From positions 4,960,001 through 5,024,000 of the forward strand of contig NC_064679.1 in NCBI RefSeq assembly GCF_023278565.1: 64,000 nt of DNA, written 5' to 3'. Positions 20,482 to 35,286 of this stretch are shown here, piece after piece. The position numbers were made by a program, and so were the translations under genes. The notes beneath the pieces were generated by a model, which was not told the origin of the DNA, made no database searches, and saw nothing but the letters and a program-made list of their open reading frames with translations. This stretch comes from Colletotrichum lupini. Its lineage: Eukaryota; Ascomycota; Sordariomycetes; Glomerellales; Glomerellaceae. The stretch's first letter is position 1. Each line of letters starts with the position of its first letter.

Positions 20482-23100
20482 TCTGGCTACTACTGATCAA
20501 TTGACTCTTCCTCACGGTGGGTTGGGGAGAAATCGTGCCGCCACCATGGCGGGAACATGGTCTTGAAGCCCGGGCACGGGGCGTCTTCCCCGCCAGGAGC
20601 TCTCCCGAGCAGCATCCGAGGCACAACAGGGGTCGTATCTGATTGGCTGAACGATTGAAGATGATGATTACATAACGACCCGGTGTCGGCGAATGACGTC
20701 GTCGCGGACTACCTCCGCAATGGACTGAAGCCGTCTTAGATGGGGATGCGGTCAAGGTGTTACCTCCGTCTTGAATAGTACCCGGAATTAGTTCCGAATA
20801 GTGTGTGCTTGCCGAGTGCTAGACGCGGTTCCCCAGACTGTCGTTCATGCAATGAAGGATATCGGGACATTAGTTGGGATTGTTGGTAGCTAGGCACAGC
20901 CACAATCTGGAGAGTGGGAATTGATGATCGCGAGACCTGTCCGGGGAGGGACTGTTGCTGGAAAAAAGAAAAGGCCGGAGCAGGGGAGGTCAAGTACAAG
21001 AATAGGAACAGGCTGGGTGCGGATTGGGGTTGAAAGGTTGAAACATGCCAGGCCAATGCCTTGGCCCTTTGTTCGGCAGCACCCGGCAGAGTTCAGACCC
21101 GGGATGAGATGCTCGGGAGGTACATGTGTTTTTGGGCATCGCTTGGTGCCCAAGTTACGTACCGGGTTCGGGCGACACCTAAGAGCCGGACGTCATTCGC
21201 CGTAGCCGGCGGACAGCCATGGGATGGCAGATGCAAAAAATGCAAAATGTAGAGTGCAGGCAGAGTGCGAGGAGCTGGTGTTGATAGAAAGTGACCGCCG
21301 CGAAGAGGATGATGAGTATCGAAGAACGGCATATGTTCTGTTGTACGAGGTTTCAGGTACGCCATATCCCAGAAGGATGAGCTGATTTCGGAATCCGGGG
21401 TGCTTTCTTGCTTGAGCATTGATGCGTCGCTGTTGGTTCGACGGCATCGAGGGCCAAACCCATCACCCGGTTGGGTAGGATGCATGAGATGTCTTTTCAT
21501 TTGCCATCCAGGTAGCAATCGATGATACTACGCGATTGCTTGGTGTTTTTGGCGCCTATGCTAAGGTAGGTAGATGCATATGCTTAGGTACCGGTACTCT
21601 GAAGTCTGGGCCGGTGTGTTGGTAGAAGACCAGGGAACCGCTTCGGCTGGGTTGGAATTGGTGAGGCTGAGGCACTTGCTGAGTCATCGGGTGGCATTAC
21701 CAGAACCGCCACCAGTCAGCAATTGTCATCAGTTAGTGTTGCAGGTGCTGTGCAGTGAGGATGTGACGGTGCACAGGTTAAGTTACCTATCCTCTGAGCG
21801 TCCTTCACAACTTGAAGAAAGTGGCCACAGAACCACTATTTGTTTTGTTTGAATGAAACCTGTCGCCCGGTAACTGAGGCTGACGCTCCAGAGTGAATGG
21901 CCAATGATGACTTAATACCTTACTGCGTAGGTCAGTAGATGCTTGATGGGTGTCATCGTTTGTCAACCTCCCAATCCCCTGGTGGACAGACTGATGCGGT
22001 AATGACCAATCAACAATCATAAATCATTAGTCACCAGCCACATTTGCATTTGCTGCGCCCGGCTCCTGCTTCTCTTGACGCTCACAAATCGAATGGAATC
22101 CGTGGAAAGCAACAGTGCATTCAGGGCCATTCAGGGTTCAATTCCAGTAATAACAAGTACCTTTGCGAGTGGATTTGGGGAAAAGATACTTTGCGGGCGG
22201 CTACCTTCCTGCCCGGTCGTGTCAGTGAATGGAAGGAAGTGGATGGCGGCAGCCCGAACCTGACGGGACGGGAATGGAAACCATGGTTCGCGCTGGGCAG
22301 CCTCAGTGCCTTCCTTTAAGCCTTAGGTTTGGCGCTCTGCTCCCCCCCTCCTTCCCACTTCCTGCCTTTCCCCTCCAAAGTGGCTCCTGCCTACCTAAGG
22401 TTACCACACGACTCACCCCTTCCCGTCATTTTTCGCCAGGCCCGACCGCTGACTTCCTTTCTCTCCTTCCTTTCCCTCCCACCCCATTTCAATCTCGACA
22501 TCAATCTGTAACGGGACCGCCACGAAGCGAATCATTTCCTCCACGAACACCGCGTAATATCCTTCACGGGCGATATACCGAACGACCTTATACACACGAT
22601 CGGGCTCTTTTCTTTTCGGGAGAATTATCTTCGGGGATAAATCTTTCCTCGTTCAGGTACTGTACGCCCCTCCCCACCACCATCAGCACATGATTTGCAC
22701 CCAAGACCGTCACATCCACGCTTTCCACGACGCCTGCTGCTGCTGCTGCTGCTGCATCGACACCGGCTACATCGAGAATGCTCTTCGGCTTCGGCATACA
22801 TGTATATCAAGTGTCATACCAACACGGCCTTGGTTCCTTTGGCATTTCCTCGCACCTCGACACAAATCACTCCGTTTCGCTTTCTCGGCCGACGCAAACT
22901 ACAGAAGGCCAGCAGCAACAGCAGCAACAGTGCAGCCCACCACCCCTCCACCCACCTCTGCCCGCAACCTGCATCCAAAAAAAGCCCACCACCGCCGACC
23001 GCTTTCGCTGACTTTTGCCCCTCACAACTACAGAACATAGCATTTGCGCTTCGGCGATCGACCATCTTCTAGATACCCCCAACCACAAACCACATTCAAA
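20482..23100. promoter_or_regulatory. Divergent promoter region, glutaryl-CoA dehydrogenase / ubc4
   Basis: The genes on either side are transcribed outward, so two promoters and leaders lie in this 2.6-kb stretch. The right part (22330-23100) is rich in C and pyrimidine tracts and looks like the long leader of ubc4. A (CTG)7 run lies at 22734-22755 and a CAG/CAA-rich run near 22910-22932. I see no convincing coding gene; the open frames on the two strands mirror each other. Confidence 0.5.
22734..22755. repeat. (CTG)7 microsatellite in the ubc4 leader
   Basis: An uninterrupted trinucleotide run of about seven units, outside any recognised coding sequence. Confidence 0.8.
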
Positions 23101-24082
<982 letters not shown>

Positions 24083-27000
24083 ACGGTGCTCGAGGCATGA
24101 TGGTTGGACAAGTATGACAGGCGACGGCTTTCCTCTCTCTCTTCGACAGCTCTGGCGTACGATTAGGTCATGGTCATTGCTCTGCGTTGCGGTTTGGGAT
24201 CTCTTTCGTTTCACCAGCACACAGAAGACGGTTCGGCCGTCGAAACAAAACACTTGACGGCGGATTGGCATTCTCGAGAAGAGGTTACGCGGGCAATGTG
24301 GATAGAAGGCGGACCAATCAGACAGTTAGCAGCACAGGTACCACGTACGGGTTTTCATACGGCAAGGCTTCATGTTCCTACTGCATTGACGCTGCATTGC
24401 TGCGTACGTTTTGGTTGACACCTCAGAAGAGACGACTGGTAGTCATCGTACCCCATTGTTTCCGTGATAATATGTCTTCGTGTCCCAGGCTTGGTGTTCC
24501 TCAAAGCCAGTGTAGGTTACCAACTACCCTCGATGCTTGGATGACGAGGAATACTTTTGGCTGACGAGGGTCGGTCGTCGTTAATATCGGGCTAGAGCAG
24601 ATGCCGTTGCCCAGGATGCGGCTCGGACAGGCTTTCTACCTGAGTAAGTGATCGATGAGACCGAGTGGTGTCAATGTAACATTGATGACCTGTCCTAAGC
24701 GGCGGTCATTGACTGCCGGGAGCCGTGTTTAAAGGCCCGTTCATAGGGTGTTTCGATGCATTCCGATTCTCTCACACAACGGAGTACCTCTCCCGTGGCA
24801 AGGGCATCAGGTCTTGATGTGCCGGTTTGGCCTGCCTGGGTCGAGTGTGTTGGGACGCCGGCTCCGAGGAGCCGGGGATCTGAGGATCCGAGGATCATGG
24901 TGATGGGTTTGAGATGAGACCTGGATAGATGGCACCGTGAGTTCGCATGTTTATCTATGTACAGTGAATAGAAGGGGAGTTTGATGAGATTCGTGAGAAT
25001 AGGGATGTTATATTTCTAGCGTTGGGCAGGATGCTCCATGAAAGGGGGCCGCTATGTTGTATCTTCAAGGTGTCATACACCAAGCTACTGATACCGGAAC
25101 CGGCAGAGTCCATGGGAACCCACCGCGAGATATGAGAAATAAGTACCTGAAGCACCATCATTTGGCATACGTTAGTCAACGGCGACGGTGCGAGAATGGC
25201 TTACTTGCTTGTACGGCCGCATTCTTCTACTGGGTGGGAAAGATGATGATGTATCTCTGCTATGAATCTGAGATGAGGGATACCTCAAGTTTACGGGAAC
25301 TGATAGACGGCATGTTGACTGGAGGCGTAATCCAGTAAGGTTCTGCCTTGCTTCTAGGGGGAATGCTGTTAACAGCTGGGCATCGCAACGAGAGTGAAGA
25401 GTCAAAAAAAGGACACAGGATACATGGTGTTGAGGGAGGAGACGGAAGATTGGGTGATAACATCCAGCTAATACGGAGGGCTGGACATTCTCCGGCCTCG
25501 CTTCTTCCGCAACGATCCACGTAGATGATATATTGACTTACTAGACGGATCATTCTTGAAGCAAGGCATGGCATCACGAATAGTAATCAGAGTGATTCAC
25601 CAAAGGCCGATGATCGTCCTTGGCAGGGCACATCTCCCGTCCTGATTCCACAATATGAAGGATACCAGTCCACGGGTACGGATACAGCCTCAGCCTTTCA
25701 TTCATACATCATCCGACGCCAAGATGCCTTATTGATCGCGTTATCAAGAACAAGGTAAACAGTAACGAGCGCAGATTGGATCGTATCCGGAACATTGTCA
25801 TATGCATCACAGAAACGACATTGCAGGAAAGAATTTGAACTAGGACCAGCCTGTAGAAAGGACTAGTGGCCTGCGGGCTCGCCGTTGCTTGGATCTTTCC
25901 TTACCCTAACTTGTAGGGCCAGCAAACATGCACGACATCAGTCCAAACGAAACGTGTGAGGCCCGGTTTGGAAGTGGTGGTGGTCTTTAGCCGAGGATGG
26001 AAGGAGAATCGTTTACCTTTACGTAGGTAGCCGGGCGCTGGCAAAGATGAGATGGACGTGTGCGGCGATGGAGAGACCATTCTTCCAGGGACGGGAGAGG
26101 TGTTCATGAATCGAGCGAATCGACTAACCTCAGAAGAGCGGTAATGTGTACTGGTATCCGTGTGTGTGTACGGCTCTTTCCCAGCCGCGGAAGGGGCACG
26201 TGGTTTCATTTGAAGGATAGAAGAGGCGGGTTTACTCAAAACGGTCGGTAGATGCGAGAGGGCCGGCCGGGTAGGCAGAGGCGAGGAAAGACGGGAGCCT
26301 GTGCCCTTCGTCCCTCTTTCAAGCGTGTGCCCTTTGCGGATCTCGACACGCAGATGAGAGCAAAGGGCGAATGCTAGCTAGGAGAGGGCAAGGCTAGTGT
26401 GTTTCGAAACTTGATAATTGAGGTCGAGCGCTTGATTGCTGGTGGTATACCAGACGGCCATTGTTCGGGAACAATCGTCCCCAGTGCAGTGGGACGGAAG
26501 AAAACGGGCCTCGCGTTCGAGAAGTGTCCAAGGGAGAGGGCAATGTCTCGCCGCTTCGGGTAATCGTGCCGTGTAGATCGACTCGAGGTGTGCCCACTGT
26601 CGGGCAGAGGTCGAGTGAATATCGCGCGTTTTGTAAAGGTGGGAATGGAGTCTGTTCAGGAGACAGGGGCTTGCGTCGTTTGGATTTCAAGGGACCGGTC
26701 GAGCGACGGAGGAGTTCATGGGCCGTGGTGAACAGGTGGTCTTGCTTGTCGAGTAAATAAGGTGAACTCTTGACAGGCTAAAGAATGCGGGATGTAATTA
26801 AGAGTATTTCCCGAGACTTGGAAGATACACACTTATTGAGTCTGTATCAGATAGATGGAATGAGGCTGGTAGAGACATAGTTTGAAATGTGGGGATCTTC
26901 AGCCGCTGGGTTGATGATGGCATGCAGATTGACGCAGTAGAGTCCGCAACAACCTGAAGAGGGAACCTCTCAGAGGGGCGGCAGATTGATAATCTAGCAA

Positions 27001-30000
27001 TGTGTGATTGGTGGGACGCGCGTGCTCTTGAGTAGCCGAGTACAGATGACTTCGGCTTCAGTTGCATGCAATGAGGATCTTCACTGAGTTCGCCGAAAGG
27101 CGCTCTCGCCAGCACCTTGTAAGCCAAGGGCAAGGCCAGGTAGGTTTGTAAGAAGACAAACCGCGAGCTTGTCTTGTCAACGAATGGTTGACAACTTGGC
27201 AAGACTGTCTCGAGGTAGTTGAAGTAGGGGCAACGAGGGGCATCCTCTGCGTAAGCAGTGAGCGGCAACCTGCCATTGAAGTTGGCTTGAGGTTGCCAAT
27301 GATCTACGCTGGCGGTGGGAAGGGGTAGAGCAGCTTCAAATATGAACTGATTTTTGCATATGCCGCTCCGTTAAACTGGCCCTGAGTGCGTAGATTGTGA
27401 GTGATCTTCCACTAGGATGTTGAGTGGTTGACGGGGGATCAATCTGCGCGGTGACGGGACGAGATGTGCGGCGGGAGGCGAGCCAGAGGTTTGGCAATCA
27501 GCCGCGTAGTGACAGATGGCGAATGTGTAGCCGGTGCCTCTCTCAATGCGATCTGGGGCAGGGCGAGTCGAGGGATCCTAGCCAATGAGAGTGCTAAGAA
27601 TATTCCGGCTTCAGTGAAAGAGACGGGAGGGCGGTAAGAAGGGGGAGTGAAATACGAAAAGGGGGGAGTGTGGGTTTGAAGCCATGTGGTTTGTGAGACT
27701 GAATAGACGGGGTATTGGCTAGGAAGAGCGAAGAAGATGCTGACCAACGAGGTTATCCAAAGTCTCGACAGATGCTTCCGAGGGGGGAGCCGAGTTGGTT
27801 CCGTCGCTTAGTAAGGAGCTGAAGTGTGTTAAGCAATGTCGTACACTCGTACTCAAATGGCTAACATTTTGTTTTTTTGAAGGCGTGATGATGAAGGGGC
27901 CAAAGTGTGCGTACTGTAGCAGCGATGAAGCGCCACAATCAGTGAAAAGGCAGTCGAGAGTGAGAGAGAGAGTCGAGACTTGACATCCTACACAGGAAAG
28001 AGAGAAAAGTTGTGAAATCAGAATTGTGTCAAAACATCCCTGGCGAAACAAGCTGTGACACGGGCTTAGGCGACGAATCGAGACGCACGCCCCTCTTTTA
28101 CATCTCCGAAACGACTCTTGATCCAATCAGACGGGCAAAAACTGAACCCCCGCCAAGGGTACGCATCGCATTCTGAAGCTTGCCCTTGTCTTGTTTGGGA
28201 GCCACTACGGTGACGACTGACGAGGATTTCGAGGAATACCTAGGTGGCTTTCATCAAGACTTATTGCCTGTGCCTGTTGGCTGGGGGCGGATCGATGTGC
28301 AACTGGGCCGTTTGGAAGTTTGTAGGCCGCGGAGGATTATGGCCTCATTACCCAGATGTGATGCGGGAGACCAGTCTTGTTCCAAACGTGGCCCAAACAG
28401 CAACGAGGCGTAGGCGACCGTGGTGAGGCGGAAGGGGCTGATGAGATTTCCTGCATCGCCTTATGGCTATGTGCCCTATGGCATATTGAATATCGACAAC
28501 AAGTTTTTGTGTTGGAGAGGGTTCGTCGTATCTGACTGCTGGTGGCCCGGTGGGATGACCACTGCCAGGGCCCAGGGGAACGATGCTGTACGAAGAAGCG
28601 AATTAGCCGTATCCGTCGGTAAGTGTGGATTCTTTCGGCATGCTCCGTGATGGCAATATGGACTGCAGATGTCCAAAAGGCTTGGCTTCGTGACGATTAA
28701 TTAGTTGTACGGATATGGTCAACCACCGTCGTAGGCGGCTCGTTGTCGGTCTAAGCTCTTGATGCGGCCAGCGTCCGATGAAGCTGAGCTGGAGGAGAGT
28801 GGATCCCGGGAGTCGAACACGGTAGATGTGATTGGCGGGCAAAGACGGTGATCCCAGACTGCGACTGTCCGAATAAGGTAGGCTTTTTTCGATATTAAGG
28901 TAGGGAACCTAGTGGGTGCGCGATGCCGTCCAGCCCGTTCCAACGGCCTTGTGTCCCAGGAACGGGAACGAGGCCCACAGAAGGAGGGCGGCGACAAGCC
29001 AGGAAGCGCGCGTCCAAGCCGGGATCATGACTTTTGGGGGTCTGGATGGAATGATGTGAGCGGGATTCTGCGGTGGTCACTGGTGTTTACACTAAGGAGT
29101 AAAGTAGTGTGTACTCGGGAAAGAAGATGAGGGATTCAGTGAACCTGGAAAAGCCAAGACTCGGAAGACAGGCAGAGTCGGTGAGACGGATGGGCCACTG
29201 GGCTTCGTTCCCGTGGCGGGGTTATCGTTTTCGATTGGGCCCATGGAAGAAGAGAATCTCCCCACGACCTGGCCACCTGCTGTATCTTGATGCTATGAAA
29301 ACTACTTGGCTGGCGCCTGCCTTGGTTAACCTGAAGCGAAGCTCGTGATCTTCCTTCTCAATTTGACAAGAGCGTCCGGTGAGTCTTTCCCTCGACGACG
29401 GACTAGAACCTTGTACTCGAGTACTCTCATGCTTACGTATACCAGTACTGTGCCATGTAGAATACTTGGGAGGGAAACAGAGAGGCACGAGAGGCAAGCG
29501 CAGATGCAGAAATGCACCGTCCCGAAGCAGCGCGGCAAGAACATTGTACCTGCATTGATCACAGCCGATGATTGGCCGAGAACATCTCCGGACCCGCCCA
29601 AGTAAGCGTAATGTGGCCTGGCCCCCTGAGGCTCTAGCTGCTTGGCATCCCTGCCCTGGGACCATGCTCAGACGTTTTTTTCCCCTTCCATTCCCAGTCT
29701 TCAGTAACATCTCGAGTGAGACGAATCCTCGATCTGAGTGGAATGGCACGCGAAAACACCGTCCGTCCGCCGTCCGCGCCGGCCGAGTGAACCACTGGCT
29801 GCCTTTGCCTTGCCGTATCTGCAACGCGTTTGCGCAAGCTGCATCTCTGCGCCATCACTGCTCTGTGCGGGATGGTCTGTTCTCTCTGCTTCATCCACTT
29901 TCACTCTCACTCTCGTACTCACCTCAAGTTCAGGACCTTCAGTCTCAGTCTCACCTCTCAACCCCAAGTATTCATCGTAAGTCCCTTTTCCACTTGTTCC

Positions 30001-30100
30001 TCACGTCCGCTTATCTGCTTATTGTTCCCATTGACGCCATCTCTTAGACTAGTCATCGTTGTCTGTGATCTCGCACACCATCGTTCTTGAATACACACAC
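24083..30100. other. 6-kb region without a recognisable gene
   Basis: Between ubc4 and the noxA leader I find no frame with family motifs, signal peptide or plausible exon chain. The longest frames (for example 29222-29824 minus and 29568-30047 plus) overlap each other on opposite strands and have low-quality compositions. GC content is ordinary and CpA/TpG are frequent, so this is not a RIP-mutated repeat. It may contain a long non-coding transcript, distal noxA regulation, or genes too divergent to see. Confidence 0.4.
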
Positions 30101-31545
30101 CCAACCCCCCATGTGGTTGTTATCCCAAACCCTTGGAACCTTGCCTTTACACGGGAGGCCCTGCGGTAACCGATACTCATCAGTACCCTGCCTCTCGAGC
30201 CACCGTGGGCATAATGTCGCAGACTCTCGGACTATCTCGGCATGTCACTGAGACCGCCGACCACCTGAATCCCCTACCTGAAGATAAACACGCACCTACC
30301 TATCTTTGACAGCTTCATTCTATCGTTCTGAGTATTATGACTATTATGATTATGAATATGAGGTATGATGTAAGTTGATAAACAGCATCTGTTGCCGCGT
30401 CTTTCTGCTACTTGACAACGTGTCCAGCGGATGCTCACCGTTCCATTCGAGACCTGTGAGGCCCTCATTCCCTACCCACCACACGACCCCCCCCCCCCCC
30501 TATCCCTACACCCCTTGTCCTGAAGCACCCCTGCCACCCTCCCCTCCCCTTGCCCCCCCCCTCCACTCCCCGCCCTGAACCAGAACGCATCCACCTCACA
30601 CACCTCTCACACTTCACACCCGAGACTTCGCTCTCACTCCTCTTCATCCTGTGATCGCCCACCTCCCGGACGCTGTGCTTTTGACTCTCTTTTCCCCCTT
30701 CTTCCAGCGTCCATCTCTCACACCCCTTTCCGCTACTGCAAGTAGGGACAAAGTAATTATCGCCAATCCTCTCAATCTCCCGCGAATACCAAGAATTCTA
30801 TCCAGCCGCCAAGTGCAGGCATTGTGTGCAGGTAAGTGTGCGACCAAATCCAAGCAGCGTGGCTTGTATCATCGACACAAAATCACCTTATGTTTCCTAC
30901 ACTCCCCCCTGCCGCCCATCCCTCTTCCTCCTCTCCTATAAGCAGAAAAGTAGTAGCAGCAAGAGAAGCCGCAACACTCTTCCGGACACACTCTCTTGCC
31001 TGTCCAAAACTCTGTTCTGTTGTGCGCCATAAGCCCCTCGGCCGCCTCTTCTTCTCCTCTGCTTCCTCCACGCCTCCTTCTGTCATTTACATTCCAGCTC
31101 CGTGCCCTTCCCACCACTTTCCATCCTTCTACCGCCTCGCGCGTGAAGCCTTCATTTTGCTGACCCAGTGACCAACGGATCGCAGGCTCGAATTTCCGCT
31201 CTTTTTCTGGGTTCGCGCGTACTTCTTGGATCGACTCTTCACTTCTCTTCGCCTACTTTCATTTAGATGCATTATTTTCTGCGCCCATTCAGCAGGCTCT
31301 GAACCAATCCCCCCACGCTCCATTATACCCGCGACCACTCGCACACCGCCATCACCACGACGATAGAAGTTGCCAACGACTAGGGAAGGGAACAGAATCA
31401 GCGGGGACGTTTAATTGAAATCCGAGAAAGAGTCGAGAAGAAGACCAACCCTCCACTGGGATAGTTCGGATCGGAAAGGAAATCAGCAAGAAAACAACCG
31501 TCGAAGAACTCCTGGCTAGCGACAAGCCAGATCGAATTGCCAGCC
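30101..31545 (+). promoter_or_regulatory. Promoter-proximal region and pyrimidine-rich leader of noxA
   Basis: The stretch is dominated by C and CT tracts, including a 14-C run at 30487-30500, as expected for a long fungal 5' leader. A consensus-like donor (CAG|GTAAGT at 30832) and a pyrimidine-rich acceptor (CTATAAGCAG ending 30945) suggest a 5'-UTR intron, although I see no clear branch site. Frames in this part have no family features. Confidence 0.45.
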
Positions 31546-33369
31546 ATGGATTACTACTACGCAGGTTCCGAGAAGCCCTCGGAACGCTCAAGATGGACAC
31601 CCCTCACCCGGATGCTTCTCTCCGGAGAGATGACTCAGGAGAAGCAAAAGGATTTGACAATGCGGGAGCGCTTCGACCGTTGGATGATTAACGAAGGATA
31701 CCGAAGAGTGTACGTCCACGCACATCCAGTCCGACTACTAGACAACAGGCTCTAACTGCAAGCAGATTCGTTTTTGTGTTCCTCGTGCTTCACGGTCTCG
31801 TCTTTGCTTTCGCGTCCGTCAACTTCGCCCTCAAGGACAACTTGCAAATAGCAAGAGACACATTTGGCCCGACATTCATCATTGCACGTTCAGCTGCGCT
31901 GGTGCTCCACGTCGACGTCGCTTTGGTCCTTTTCCCCGTCTGCCGCACGCTCATCTCCCTGGCTCGCCAGACTCCGCTCAATGGAATCATCCAGTTCGAC
32001 AAGAACATCACCTTCCACATCACCACCGCTTGGTCCATTGTCTTCTTTTCGTGGGTCCACACCATTGCCCACTGGAACAACTTCGCCCAGATCGCCGCCA
32101 AGAACAACCTCGGAATCTACGGCTGGCTGCTGGCCAACTTTGTTTCCGGACCCGGCTGGACTGGCTATGTCATGCTCATCGCGCTCATGGGTATGGTCTT
32201 CACCTCGGTTGAGAAGCCCCGCCGTGCCAACTACGAGCGATTCTGGTACACTCACCACATGTTCATCGTCTTCTTCTTCTTCTGGTCTATCCACGGTGCC
32301 TTCTGCATGATTCAGCCCGACTTTGCTCCTTTCTGCACCAGCATCGGCACTTCCGCCATCGGTGTGTTTTGGCAGTACTGGATGTACGGCGGTTTCGTCT
32401 ACCTGGCTGAGCGTGTCGCTCGTGAGGTTCGTGGACGTCACAAGACGTACGTTTCCAAGGTCATTCAGCACCCCAGCAATGTCTGCGAGATCCAGATCAA
32501 GAAGGAGCACACCAAGACCAGAGCTGGACAGTACATTTTCTTCTGCTGTCCCGCCGTCTCTCTGTGGCAGTACCACCCTTTCACCTTGACCAGCGCCCCC
32601 GAGGAAGACTACATCTCCATCCACATGCGTGTTGTCGGTGACTTCACTCGTGCTGTCTCAATGGCTCTCGGCTGCGAATGGGACAAGAAGAAGGACGATG
32701 CGAGCAAGGTTGTCGGCGTCAACAGCGACTCCAGCGAGGTCGACCCCGCCCTCCGCCGTGTCTTGCCCCGTGTTTACATTGACGGTCCCTTTGGCTCGGC
32801 GTCTGAGGATGTTTTCAAATACGAGATCTCGGTTCTCTGCGGTGCTGGTATCGGTGTCACGCCCTTTGCTTCCATCCTGAAGTCCATCTGGTACCGCATG
32901 AACTACCCTCAGCAGAAGACCCGCCTGAGCAAGGTTTACTTCTTCTGGATTTGCAGAGACTTTGGCTCTTTCGAGTGGTTCCGCTCCCTTCTTCTGGCCA
33001 TTGAAGCTCAGGATGTCGATAACCGTATTGAGATCCACACCTACCTGACGGCTAAGATCAAGGCGGACGACGCGACGAACATTATGATTAACGACGCCAA
33101 CGCCGACAAGGATACCATTACCGGCCTGCGCTCGCCGACCAACTTCGGTAGACCCAACTGGGACATGATTTTTAGAGGTATCCGCAAGCTGCACTCGCCT
33201 GCCGAGGCCGGTGTATTCTTCTGCGGTCCTAAGGGTCTAGGTAGCACGCTGCACATTTTCTGTAATAAGTACAGTGAACCTGGGTAAGTCACCATTCTAG
33301 GCCTGAAAACATGTTCAATGCTAATATTACTGCAGCTTCTCGTTCGTGTGGGGCAAGGAGAACTTCTAG
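31546..33369 (+). CDS. noxA: NADPH oxidase NoxA (Nox1)
   Basis: NoxA is the fungal gp91phox-like superoxide-generating oxidase; in other fungi it works with NoxR and Rac in fruiting-body, hyphal-fusion and infection-structure development. Exons 31546-31709, 31766-33283 and 33336-33369 give 571 aa. Introns of 56 bp and 52 bp are phase-matched, and the second leaves only FSFVWGKENF on the last exon, a conserved noxA feature. Six membrane helices carry the haem histidines (FHITTAW, WVHTIAHW, THHMFIVF and SIHGAF). The dehydrogenase half has WQYHPFTLTSAPEE for FAD, GAGIGVTPFAS for the NADPH pyrophosphate, and FFCGPKGLG near the end. There is no EF-hand extension, so it is not NoxC, and the short N-terminus argues against NoxB. 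The start at 31546 has a good context (CAGCCATGG). Confidence 0.95.
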
Positions 33370-35286
33370 GCCAAAGTCGAAGAAAAAGAAAAAGGCAACA
33401 ATTTCGTTTCGTTTCCCTCTTCCACCATATTATTTGTCAACAATATCAGCGTCGTTGCTTGCCTGTACCAACCTATCTCTACCATCATTTATCAGTTGCG
33501 GTAGGATAGACCATCATGGAGTCTGATCCACGGGGTTGCATGTTGCAGTTGCGCCGGACGCCACAAGACCAGGTGGATGCCAGGTATTGGCGACACGGGT
33601 GACGGCATCGCAGGCATGCCGTCGGAGAGGAGGAGAAGGAGGAGAATTTGGAGGGCGACAGTGAGGAAGTGCATCGGTGGATGATGATAATCTTGGGCGT
33701 CATCCCCGCAACCCCTTGTGGATATACTATTTACCACTACCGACATTTACATTGTACCTAGCGATGCCATCATCAGTATACTTAGACAGTTCTTGATGCA
33801 GCAGGGCACAAGGCTCTTGCAAACGTCAACTTGGTTTCCTTCATCCGTTTCTCTCGTTATCTACCGCATGCATGTGTGTAGGAGACGATTCCCAAGATGA
33901 GGTGAGCCGTTCCCCCTCCTCAAGTCTTCTTCGCCACTGTTTGGGCTCCCATAGGCCCTAGGAGACTGAGGGAAGCGCTCGGACGCCCGGGCCTGGTGTA
34001 AAGATGACGACTGCTTGGATAGGGACGTGTGCTCTTTGTTGAGTTTCGAGACGCCTGTTGTAAAACGCTCCAACTGGGATGATATCGGACGAACAAGGGG
34101 TGTTACATGCCGCCGCGTGGTTGGGATTTTTCTTTCCGTAGGGTCGTAAGCCGTTTTCCTTAACATTGCTTGGCTGCTTGTTTGTTTTTTGAGGATAGTT
34201 GATTTGGTGACGTGGAGGGCGCTTGATTCTCTGCCATGCGTTTGTCCCTTTCACTAGGTATATCATTATAGCCGCTACCCTTTTCGCATCAAAGTCTTTC
34301 TTATGTACGTCAGAGAATATACCCTGTATAGTAGATATCGGTACTAGTGATAACAGTGGAAACCGATTTTGTCACCTACTTGGGTGAGTAGATACGGGGA
34401 CTTTTCAGGCCGGGCCCGGGTGATCTGGTTGAGTGGCTCTTCGTGCTTGGTGGTGTATGAGTGAGGGATGATGGGCGAGGGATGGCTTGGCTTTTTGCTT
34501 GGCGATTTCGGGTATCTTGGTCTCGCGCGAGAGCAGACAAGGGGACTTGCCTAGATTATGATGTCTACTTGGTACCACCAATTGCCTCAACACTGTGGTA
34601 TCAGACGTGGCCGTGTTTGTCAGGAGGGTGATTCCATATCCTCCCTCTCTGCTTCACAGTAGAATGCGCCTGCTCCCGGTCCTGCCCGGCTGAGAATGCC
34701 CGGCTAGTGGGCCGGCTTTGAACCCCAAACGGAGCCGAGCCATTGCCGCTTCGGTTGATCCGGCGCGATTAAACTGCAGTTCTTGGTGTAGTCATGGTAG
34801 CAGTCCATCCTCTTGTTCTTGTGGTAGGTTTATGCGGGCTGTCAACGCCCCCATACCCCATTTGATAAGTTTCTTGTCGAGCGGCTCACTCTTTGCTCGA
34901 CGTTAGTGAAGTTCTTTTCCCTCACGTCATCTACCATGCTTCACCGCTATAATCGTGTTTTCCTAGCCTCGGTATTCAGTCTATCCAGGTATCACGAGGG
35001 GATTAATGAAGGTTATCTGGCGGCGGTTGAAAAACCTATCGCAGCTGGTATGTCACTTGATGGACACAAACGGAGATATGTATGTGGGCAGACTAAAGAA
35101 ATTCAAAACCATATCGCAGAGATTCTCCCCAGGCTCATCGTTTTCACATTTAAGCATTAGTGTATTCCTCAGCCGAATTGAAATATCGAGGAAAAACATA
35201 CACAACTCACCTCAGACTTGACGCCTTCAAGAGTCGGCCAAGTCCCACTACCTGCATCCTCCGTTCAACCTCGCAGTCTCAACACG
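33370..35286. other. Intergenic region noxA to metallophosphoesterase gene
   Basis: About 1.9 kb holding the noxA 3' UTR and the promoter of the next gene. The open frames are short and unrecognisable. No RNA gene or repeat was noticed. Confidence 0.4.

Noticed and set aside
28795..28830. Possible tRNA B box on the minus strand (GTTCGACTCCC)
   Set aside because: No A box, anticodon arm or acceptor stem can be formed around it.
29222..30047. 200-codon minus and 159-codon plus frames overlapping each other
   Set aside because: Mirror frames in GC-rich non-coding DNA; no motif on either strand.
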